Below the pieces are notes generated by a model. It saw only the letters and a program-made list of their open reading frames with translations, was not told the DNA's origin and made no database searches. A DNA stretch of 64,000 nucleotides from Elysia chlorotica (Eukaryota; Mollusca; Gastropoda; Plakobranchidae), in the NCBI GenBank assembly GCA_003991915.1, contig RQTK01000051.1, positions 829,157 to 893,156 of the forward strand, written 5' to 3'. The position numbers and the translations under genes are program-made. Of the stretch, positions 48,534 through 60,500 are shown in pieces. The number at the start of each line of letters is the position of its first letter. The first letter of the stretch is position 1.

Positions 48534-51500
48534 GTCCCTGTCTGTCTGTCTGTCTTTTTCTCTGTCCCTGTCTGTCTGTCTGTCTGTCTCTCTGTCCCTG
48601 TCTGTCTTTCTCTCTGTCCCTGTCTGCCTGTCTTTTTCTCTGTCCCTGTCTGTCTGTCTGTCTGTCCCTGTCTCTGTCTGTCCTCTGTCTCTGTCTGTCT
48701 GTCTGTCTGTCCCTGTCTGTCTGTCTGTCTGTCTCTCTCTGTCCCTGTCTCTGTCTGTCTGTCTGTCTCTCTGTCCCTGTCTGTCTGTCTTTCTCTCTGT
48801 CCCTGTCTGTCTCTCAATCCCTCCTCCCCGGCCCCTTGCCCTCCTTACTTGTCATCTTTGAGGTGGCACGTGGCTGTGAGAGCCGAGTTCTTCGTGTTGA
48901 GCTCGTCCACCTCCTTGATAAGGGAGAGAACCTGGGATCGCAGGATGGACACGTCCCCTGTGGCGGCAGCCTGCACGGTTTGCTGAGAGAGGAGCAGAAC
49001 AAGAGTTCAGGCCCAACGGTTGGAAGAGAGAAGAGCAGAACAAGAGTTCAGGCCCGAGGCTTGGAAGAGAGAAGAGCAGGACAAGAGCTCAGGCCCCAGG
49101 ATTGGAAGAGAGAAGAGCAGGACAAGAGTTCAGGCCCGAGGCTTGGAAGAGAGAAGAGCAGGACAAGAGTTCAGGCAAGAGGGTTGGAAGAGAGAAGAGC
49201 AGAACAAGAGCTCAGGCCCGAGGATTGGAAGTCAGCAACCATCCAATAAAGCAACGCATGTATGGACACTAAGTCAGTCCACCATGGAAGCGGGCTATAT
49301 GAGATAAATATAAATCTATACATTTAAAAAAAAAGTAAAGGGAGCGCAGTCCAATAAATTCAGTTAAATAACTTAATATTGAAAAAAACCTAAACCAAAA
49401 ATAGAAACCATATGATTGGCCGAATATTTATAATAACGATAGCTCCCAGTCTCTAAATTCTTTAGCATTCCCCTTGTAATTTAAAAGTGCATAAGGATGG
49501 ATCTTCACTTAGTGGGATCTTTTATTCCTGAAATTCCTTTTGAACACTCCTATTACAGTTAAAGAGTACAAAAGTCCATGTTTTCAGATCTGTCTTTTGT
49601 CCCTCTTCCACTCACCTGGCTATCCCAACTATGCTATGTTGGGGAACGAGAAAGAGATTTGATATTTCCCTAGAACCTTGTATCCCCCACCTCACTATCC
49701 CACTTCCTGCTCAGCCTGTCCCCGTACTGCCACACCTGATTGCTGATTGTTGAGTGTAGCTCTGTACCTCCCCCACATATAACTGAGTGTCGGATTCATG
49801 CTTAGCGTAGCTCTCTACCAGCCCACCCCGCCACCCACCCGACTGTCTCGCTCCTTGGTCTGCTGCAGGACCTCCCTGAGCCTGTCCTCGTACTGCCACT
49901 GGATCTCGCTGGCCCGATTCTTCTGCTGCTCGACCTCAAGCTGGAGCTTCTTCACCTGAAAGTATCAGAGGGAAGAGTTCTAGACATTGATCTCGAGTTG
50001 GAACAGGTGAGAGTTATAGTCCTTGACTTGCCAAAACTAGAGGCGGAGCATGGAAGAGTTACAGACCTTGGTCTATCAAGACTCGGATGGAACAGGAAAG
50101 AGTTATAGTCCTTGACTTGCCAAAACTAGAGGCGGAGCATGGAAGAGTTACAGACCTTGGTCTATCAAGACCAGGATGGAACAGGAAAGAGTTATAGTCC
50201 TTGATTCGCCACAACTAGAGGCGGAGCATGGAAGAGTTACAGACCTTGGTCTATCAAGACTAGGATGGAACAGGAAAGAGTTATAGTCCTTGACTTGCCA
50301 AAACTAGAGGCGGAGCATGGAAGAGTTACAGACCTTGGTCTATCAAGACCAGGATGGAACAGGAAAGAGTTATAGTCCTTGACTTGCCAAAACTAGAGGC
50401 GGAGCATGGAAGAGTTACAGACCTTGGTCTATCAAGACCAGGATGGAACAGGAAAGAGTTATAGTCCTTGATTCGCCACAACTAGAGGCGGAGCATGGAA
50501 GAGTTACAGACCTTGGTCTATCAAGACCAGGATGAAACAGGAAAGAGTTATAGTTTTTGATCTCCTCTCCAGTTAGAACAGTTGAGAGTTATAGTCCGTG
50601 ATCTATGGAGATTAGAGGTGGAACAGGGCAGAGTTATAGATCTTGACCCATCAAGACCAGAGGTGGACCACATAAGCTTTATAGACCTTGACCGAGTTGG
50701 AACAGGTAAGAGTTTAAGACCTTTATTTTGCCAGGACCAGAGCTGGAACAATGAGCTATGGCTATGTTCTCAAGTTAGAACAAGTAAGAGTTATAGACTT
50801 TTATCTACAGATGGCTATGTTCTCAAGTTAGAACAAGTAAGAGTTATAGACTTTTATCTACAGATGGCTATGTTCTCAAGTTAGAACAAGTAAGAGTTAT
50901 AGACTTTTATCTACAGAGGTGCAGAGGTGAAATAGGTAAGAGTTATAGACTTTGACCTTGGTTAAAACAGATAAGAGATATAGATCTTGTTCTGCCAAGA
51001 CCAGAAACAGAACAAATAACAGTTACAAACCTTGACATCGAGGTAAAAAAGGTCAGAGTTATAAGAGTAATAGACTTTTATCTACAGAAGTGCAGAGGTG
51101 AAATAGGTAAGAGTTATAGACTTTGAGCTTGGTTAAAACAGATAAGAGATATAGATCCTGTTCTGCCAAGACCAGAAACAGAACAAATAACAGTTACAGA
51201 CCTTGAACAAGGTCAAAAAGGTCAGAGTTATGGTCTTTGATCTGCTAAGACCTGAGGTGCAAAAAGTTGAGAGTCTTTGGACTTCATCTATGCTCCTTTC
51301 ATATAAATTGCATTTGCTCCTTTCATATAAATTGCATTTGTTCCAAACATTCACAATGACGATGATAAAGTAAAGTAGAAAAAGTCTGAAAAAAATTGAA
51401 GAGGGAGACAATGAGAAGAAAAACTTTAAAAGGCATTAAAAACAACATTGTAGAACTAAATGAATGCATTAATAGATTGTGTACACTACTTGGGATTTAA

Positions 51501-54500
51501 CCTGTTTTTATGCAAGAGCAATTACTGATTTAGCAAGTGGAACGTTTTCAAACTTGCTAAACAACGCATGTAGAGAAAAATGTTTAGTCGTTCATCACAC
51601 GAGAGGACTAGCATACACCATCACACGAGAGGACGAGCATAAACCATCACACGAGAGGACTAGCATACACCATCACACGAGAGGACTAAGTTACAGACCT
51701 TGAACAAGGTCAAAAAGGTCAGAGTTATGGTCTTTGATCTGCTAAGACCAGAGGTGCAAAAAGTTGAGAGTCTTTGAACTTCACCTATGCTCCTTTCATA
51801 TAGATTGCATTTGTTCCAAACATTCACAATGACGATGATGATGACTGAGCAAAGTAAAATAGAAAAAGTCTGAAAAAATTGAAGAGGGAGACAATGAGAA
51901 GAAAAACTTTAAAAGGCATTAAAAACAACATTGTAGAACTAAATGAATGCATTAATAGAATGTGTAAAGTACTTGGGCTTTAACATGTTTTTATGCAAGT
52001 GCAATTACTGATTTAGCAAGTGGAACGTTTTTAAACTTGCTAAACAACGCATGTAAAGAAAAATGTTTAGTCGTGCAACACACGAGAGGACTAGCATACA
52101 CCATCACACGAGAGGACTAGCATACACCATCACACGAGAGGACTAGCATACACCATCACACGAGAGGACTAGCATACACCATCACACGAGAGGACGAGCA
52201 TACACCATCACACGAGAGGACTAGCATACACCATCACACGAGAGGACTAGCATACACCATCACACCATACACCATCACACGAGAGACCATCACACGAGAG
52301 GACTAGCATACACCATCACACGAGAGACCATCACACGAGAGGACTAGCATACACCATCACACGAGAGACCATCACACGAGAGGACTAACCATCACACGAG
52401 AGGGCTAGCATACACCATCACACGAGAGGGCTAGCATACACCATCAAACGAGAGGACTAGCATACACCATCACATGAGATGACTAGCATACACCATCTGG
52501 CTCTGCAGAAAGCAGTGACTACCTGATCAGTCAGATCGTTGACCTCTTTCTCCAGCGCTTCCTTGGCCACTTGGCTCTCCTCCACTTTTTTCTCCAGGTC
52601 TTTCTTCGCTTGCTCTTTCTGTTTCTCTGCCTGAATAGTAAATCGATTGAAGAGACACATGGGGTCCATACTTTTATCAAAAGAATATAAACAATGACAA
52701 AAAACATATTTTTACTGGAACTTCTACTACTACGGCAACATTTTCTACTGCTACTGCTGCTGCTCCAATATTTACTACTGCTACAACCACCACCACTACA
52801 GTCATTATTAGAACTACTGCTATTACTGCTAATGCATCCATAGATGTTTTTTAGGTCTGACCCAACATGTTTGGAGCTAACACAGACAAACACACATTCA
52901 CCCTAGTCTAAGCTTACGTTCAAAGACTGCAGGGTGCTCCTGATCTCCTAAAAACACAATTTTACTGGAACTTCTACTACTACGGCAACATTTGCTACTG
53001 CTACTGCTGCTGCTCCAATATTTACTACTTCTACAACCACCACCACTACAGCCACTAATAGAACTACTGCTATTACTGCTAATGCATCCCCTGATGTTAT
53101 TTTGGTCTGGCCCAACATGTTTGGAGCTAACACAGACCAGCACACATTCATCCTAGCCTTGGCTTACATTCAAAGACTGCAGGGTGCTCCTGATCTCCTC
53201 AGAGTTATCCGGGTAGCTGACTACGATGGGGTTCGAACTCCCAGCCTGCGGGCTGCCACTCTCTGTGACTAGGTGCACAAGCTTGTCTTCAACGCCGCCC
53301 TGCAGCGGTGTCTGCAGCAGCGTCTGCATCTCACGCTTCGTGTTCGCCATCACAGACTGGAAGAAGATAGGGGGGTGGGGGGGGATGATAATAGGACTCA
53401 AAATCTCAAAACAAGCACAGAAGGACGTGGAGGTAGCTGAAATGTGGACAGCAAATAAGTCTTATGAAACAGTCTTATAGGTAGCTCATGCAAACATTTC
53501 GCTAAAAAATAAAAATCATAGATGCAAAGCAATCTTTTTTAAACATGTGATGAGAAGAGAAAAAGCTGAAATGATTGAAGGTAAGCACAGCAGTGTTAAA
53601 GAAAAAAGAGAAAACAGAACAAAATCATAGCTGCAAACTTTTGAGACAGCAAATACAGATTTTTAGCGCGATTAGTCACTGCAAACCTAATTGATGGCCA
53701 TGCTTATTTGGTTCAGCTATCAATGTTGGCTTAAACACGAACTTCGCCGCCACTCTATCACCGAACCGGATAGCTCAGTTGGTAGAGCGTTCGACTTGCA
53801 AGCCGCAGGTCCCTGGTTCGAATCCCACTCTAGCTGCACTGACGAGCCCTGATAGGGCGAAACACAAACTCTGTGTCTGCGGATGAGTCTATGGCTGAGG
53901 ATAGATACTGTCTGTATCTACAATGGCCACGTTTATTTGGTTCAGCTATCAATATTGACTTAAACACGAACTTAACCATAACTTTAAAAACTGCACCAAG
54001 GACTAGTGTTATTTAACAATGCATTTTTGTGTGGGTTGTTTTTTTGCTTGTTATTTTTTTTTGTGGTCATCTATAGTGTCAGCAATATCCAGGTTTGGCG
54101 TGACTAAATATAATATTTTCAAGACGGTTGGCTAAAGAATTTAAGCTTTCTAGCATGCACAAAGCAATTGGAACTAACACCATTGGCAGTGACTGAACCA
54201 ACCAGTAGGGGACAAATCAGACATTTAATTTACCCAGTCATCGAACTAGGCACTTATTGAGAACCAGATATCCTGCCACTTGAGCCAGTTCACCCATCAA
54301 GATCAACTTTCTAGTTCCTGAATTATATCACAGAATTAGATCTAGATCTATACCATCGGATATCAGTTAGATTAAGAATAATATAAAGCTACAGTCTAGA
54401 TCTAGATCTAGATTCACCTTCACGAGATGTAGTCTCACTTCGGAACGACAGATAAGTTTGTTTGGAAGTATGTCTTCCATCAGCAATTTAACGGTGAGTA

Positions 54501-57500
54501 CCACAAACCAGGTGTCCCCAAAAATATCGTAAATGTATGAAAATCGAGATGTCCATATGGGTCATTAAAATAATATTCATTAACAACAAAAAATTCTAAC
54601 AATAATTCTAAGGCTTTTTAACCACCAACTGGGATACAATACAAAAGGTGGCATCGGTTTGGCTAGAGTTGCAACCCATTAGCGGTATTTAGCAGCAGGC
54701 AACAGCAATCATTTATTTGAAATAACAGATCTAGATTAAGTTTAGATCTATGTTCCTGAATCCTGATGACTATATATAAGCAAGATTTGTATAGAGAAGT
54801 GAAAGCTGTGAAGAGAATTGAAATAATTTAGCCTAGAAATAAATATTTAATTTCTTGTTATTTTAATTATCAATTTCCCTTGATAGTTTAACATACAATA
54901 ACCAACAAGAAAGGATGTTAAGATTATGATTTTGCTTTGTAAATGTTTCAGCTTAAATTTGATTTTTTTTAAAACACACCCAAAAAGATCAAAGAGAAAA
55001 TGTATAAGTTTCATGGCTTATAATAATTTTTTGCTGGCTCCCAGTCCATTTTATGAGCCAGAGAGTGCAGGCGTACCTGCATGTGCTGGTGCATCTGTTT
55101 CTCTGAGTCGATGAGGCGCTGGGTGAGGTTGCGGTTCTCCTCCTGGATGGTGTCCTTGAGCTGTTGCTGGTTCTGCATGTCCTTCAGCAGCTGCTTGGTG
55201 GTGTCGCGCAGGGTCTCCACCTCGTGCTCACGCTGAAACAGACACACGTACATACATACATATCCATGATCAGGGTCTCCACCTCGCGCTGAAACAGACA
55301 CAACAGACACACATACATACATATCCATGATCAGGGTCTCCACCTCGCGCTGAAACAGACACACGTACAAACATACACATCCATGATCAGGGTCTCCACC
55401 TCGCGCTGAAACAGACACACGTACAAACATACATATCCATGATCAGGGTCTCCACCTCGCGCTGAAACAGACACACGTACAAACATACACATCCATGATC
55501 AGGGTCTCCACCTCGCGCTGAAACAGACACACGTACATACATACATATCCATGATCAGGGTCTCCACCTCGCGCTGAAACAGACACACGTACAAACATAC
55601 ACATCCATGATCAGGGTCTCCACCTCGCGCTGAAACAGACACACGTACAAACATACATATCCATGATCAGGGTCTCCACCTCGCGCTGAAACAGACACAC
55701 GTACAAACATACACATCCATGATCAGGGTCTCCACCTCGTGCTCGCGCTGAAACAGACACACGTAAAAACATACATATCCATGATCAGGGTCTCCACCTC
55801 GTGTTCACCCTGAAACAGACACACATACACACATACAAACATCCATGATCAGGGTCTCCACCTCGCGCTGAAACAGACACACGTACAAACATACACATCC
55901 ATGATCAGGGTCTCCACCTCATGCTCGCTCTGAAACACGTACAAACATACATATCTCCACCTCGTGCTCGCGCTGAAACAGACACATGTACAAACATACA
56001 TATCCATGATCAGGGTCTCCAACTTGTGATCCCGGTTAAACATACACACATACAAACATACATATTATAAATACGTACAAACATAGTATTTTAGGATGCA
56101 ATAAAGCAACGTCGATATATTTTGATAACTTTAATGATCCAAAATACAACAATCAGACAGACGAACAAGAGATACAGTTTTTGAGTTCACACGCGAAGCA
56201 CGCCGGTCTTTAGTACTCTAAGGCAGCTGTGTAGTGTGTCGTTTTTATCCGTGCACAGTAGGAAGTGTGTAACAGTCCTAGGTCTACAAATTATGAACAA
56301 TGTGTACTGGTCCCTACAGTATCATAATCACATACAAACATATACGAGGGGTGTTCACTATGTTCTTAGCATGACACTGAAGGAATAAACCCAGAGACTT
56401 AAAATTTGGCACACTTACATTTATTTTTCTACATAGTCACCCTGCATAGTTACACATTTCTGCCACCTGTAAGTTTGGCTAAGACTAGAAATATATAAAT
56501 TTTGTTTTCATAGAAACAGTACTTAGGAAAAGTAGACCTGTGGCTTAAATCAGGCTCTCCTATGGAGGAGCAACTCTGTGTACAATGTTGAACGACAATT
56601 TCAACATATAATGTGTGACTTTGTTTAGCAATCAGAAGAGAAAAGCAGCAAAATACATCGACAACAATTATTGTTTCGCATCATAATGTCATGATATGAT
56701 TCTTGTAAAACTTGTTTGCAGTGATATATCTATATCGATGTAAGTGATAAGATGGTTGTTCGACATGGTCTGGGTGGAAGTGTTTGTACATGTTTCACCT
56801 GCGCGCGCTGTGATTGCTGAACTGGGAGACGAAGATAATCACCGTTATCCTGTCACCACCAACAATGTACCCAGACCAGAGTCAGGCAATTTTTACCTTA
56901 TTGTCTTTGATTACGTGCAAGGGAGATATTGATTGTGAGGGGTCGCAGCGACACATAAAGTGAAGTTCACCTGTAACCCAGTGATTCGTCATCCTTAACT
57001 GTGTTCTGGTTAATGTACCTCAAATGAATTTCCGTGGGGGTTTGTCCTTTTAAGTGAAGGAATTTGATGACCGAGCGATATTCAACAGCCTCCATGGCAG
57101 ACAATTTGTAAACAACAAATGACAACTTCGTAGGGGTTGTTTTACTTGATGCGCTAAAAGGTGCAGAAAAAAAATTCCGATTTTCCCCAAATTTTGCATG
57201 CCGTGTTCAACATAGATGATCTAGCTACCCACACAATTTCTTTACTCTACTACAACTGCTTCAAGGTCAAGCTAAGGACATAATGAACACCCCTCGTATG
57301 TGTAAACATTACATATCAATGATAGGAGTCCCCATCTTATACTCCCTCTGAAACATACACACATACAAACATATGCATCAATAATACAAAAACAATATGG
57401 GGGATAATGCCTCAACATTATGCTCTCTCTGAAACATGCACACGTACAACCATGGGCATTAATGATCAAGGCCTCCACCTCATACAACATAGACACGTAC

Positions 57501-60500
57501 AAATAAATTAATGATCAGGATCCCCTCCTAGAGCTTCCTATGCACATACAATCATATTATGTATCAATGATCTGCAATTCCACCTCATATGGTACTTTGC
57601 AAAATAAAGAAAAAGAAAACATGCAAATGACTAGATGGGTCCTCTACTTAAACCACCAACCCTAAAGCAGTCTGTGGACCAGACAGGTTATTTTAGACTG
57701 CTAGGACTGACATTTACCTGCAGCAAGCTGGCGCGAAGCTGAGCGATGGTCTCGTCCTTGTTCTCAACTGCAGCCTCAAGTTTAGCAATCTCTGCCTCCT
57801 TCTCACTCGTGGAGACAAAAACAATCTGATAGGAATGTTAAAATTGGAAAAAAATTATTCCATTACAACAAAAGAAAAGAAATTTTGCCATTAAAGTCAG
57901 TAGGGTGAAATGTGCAAAGAAAAAAAAACAAAAACAATATTGTTTTACTGTTTAATGTGTTGCAAGTAAAATATTCATCAATTCTATTGTTGTTTGATTG
58001 GTGAAAGAATTTTAAGCTCCACAAAATGTTTTCTTTAAACCTGTTAGAAAAAAAATTAATAGAAGTTATTTAAATTGGAAAATCACCCCTGATCAAGGCA
58101 TTACTCTTTTGCACAAAGATCTTAGAAATGACATCATGGCCATTCACTTTCTGCTTGCAAAGGTAAATTTTTAATTTTTTGGAAGAAAAAAGCAAGAAAA
58201 CAACGGCACTGTCTGCAGGTTAACTTTTTCTAAATCCAAATCCAAAAACCTCAATGCACACTTTGGCAACACAAAACCTGCACATTTTATGCAACATGCG
58301 TCATAAAACAAATAGAGACGCCACTTGAGTGTAGCCAAAAATAGACACTGCTACCAGAGGCAGCACTGAACTTAAACCAAAATCCTAAAATGGTAAAATG
58401 TTCACAATGATGTTCACAAGCATCAAGATCCATGCAGTAAAAAAAATGTAAATTACCCAGGGATATCAATATATTTTGTAATGTTACAAATAAAAAGATA
58501 TTTGTAGTAAAAAAAAATAAACAAAGAAACACATGCAGTGCTGCGTATGATCAAATCCAACTTATATACACCATAGAGCACTGACTCACTCCTCGTGCTG
58601 TCTGCTGACAAGGTCACGGCAACAGCCTTGAGTTAGTGCAAGCATAAAATCTCTAAAACAATTTCTCTGATAACTATGTAGGAAACTCACATTGTCAGAG
58701 ACAGCGTGGACATCGTCGTCTTCGTCTCCCAGTGCTAAGCCCTTGACGCCCTGCTCCTCCGCCTGCTTGAGCAGGTTGAACACTCGCTGGTCACTGATCG
58801 CCTTCTTCCGCAGGAGGTGACTCTTCTCTTCCGTCACAGATGCAAGCTCGGCAGAAATCTCTTTCTGAAGTTTATGGAAGGAAAATATTTTAATTTTAAA
58901 TTTCTGGTTTTTCACTGCATGATTTTCATAAGGTGGTATGGGTAAGCTTGTCTGACATGGCTTCATATTAAAAAATTTAATTTGGAATGAATAATTTATG
59001 TTTACATTACAAAATCTTTCTAGCACTAAGTACTAACAGTTTTTTCCCTGAGCTACTAAGGTAGTAGTGCAGCTGTGTAGCTCAGTAAGCCAGAGCCACA
59101 TGACCAGAGGTCTAGGATGGTAAAAGCTGACACAGTAACAGTTATTTTATTAACCTCAAAAACTAAGAATTTCAGACAAACAAGCTTGCTGGAAGCTAAA
59201 AAAATGGTTCTGACAAATCCAAATTTTTTTTTGAGAAATTTCAGCTGCAACAACTGATATTGTTGTTTTTTCTTGATTTTGGTTGTGTTTTTGTGTGTGT
59301 GCTGTTCCAATCTATTACCTCTACAGATTTGCTTTGAATGTTTAATCTTGCCAGATGTCACAGAATCTGAAACTACTGAATCCCTCAACAATAAGTATTT
59401 GTACCTATAAGTGCCCTGAGACAACATTATCTGAAAAGTCCTAACCTCTCTATGGGCGCAAGTTCTTCTAGAGAGGGTCAATTGTCATAAAAATGTACAG
59501 GTCTGAGTATAGCGGAAGACTAGAGCTATCCCAGACAACTACAGAGTCCCTCCACAATGAAGGAAAGGAGGAAAATGCGGAAAAAGTAGCAGCAAGGTCA
59601 AAATGGCAGATATCTGCAGAAGAGTATGATCACTGAGAGACATCCCAGACCTCCTTGTCCTTGAGGGCCATGATGTGGACCTGCTTCTCCTGGTTGTCCT
59701 CGCGCAGCGCTGTGATCAGAGCCTTGGCCTGCTCGAACTTCTCCTGCTCGCGGCGCCTCCACAGGGCCAGGTCCTCATAGTGGCCCCGCATCACTGCGTT
59801 GTGCTGCCGCAGGTTGTCTGGAGAATCACCGTAGAAATCGCATTACACATTGATGGCTAGTTTCGTTGACAAAATAAATCATATGCCTGATTTAGACAAA
59901 ATGTACTTTTAGCAATTCAAACTCTGAAAACTCAGAGGAAATAGGAAAGTTGAACTTAATAATGAAAAAAAAAAGTTAGCAAAAGAATACAGAATTAAGT
60001 CGACTGAGGTGTGCCAGATAGCTCGGTAGTGTTCTGTACTGAAGAGCAAGAGGCATGAGGTTCACCTTAGATGACGCACCTGTCACGGTATAAGATACTT
60101 TTAGAAATCTAGGTGACAGCAATAAAGTGCATTCATCCACCACTTGCTACAATACAGATCTATACTAATTATCTAAGAAAATTCAGATAGAGAAGGAAAG
60201 ACAGGGTGGGCTGGGGAACTTGAGACTGGGATAAAGATGTGAATATCTTGTAAAAACCAAGAGTCCAAATCTGGTGTTACAAATTATAAAACACAAATCA
60301 AACATTATGAAAATATGAAATATTTTCTCCTCAACCTGAACTATTGCTATAAAATAGTCTGGCAAGCCTGTACTTCAGATATCCTTCTAAAATTTAGTGC
60401 CGAACTCTTTGATCAAAAAGCTGAAAAGACATTAAAGAATCATTTTGCTTGCTTCCTCAAGTTGAATTCTTAATGTCCTAGGTTAGCAAGACGGCTATAT

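Noticed and set aside
48380-49307. Cys/Leu/Ser- and Arg/Gln/Thr-rich frames of 145-267 codons
   Set aside because: Caused by the CTGT/TC tract and the 41-bp array. The only real coding part is exon 10 on the minus strand.
53765-53840. Possible tRNA gene with good A and B boxes
   Set aside because: Acceptor and anticodon stems do not pair and a body sequence with direct repeats flanks it, so it is a SINE head.
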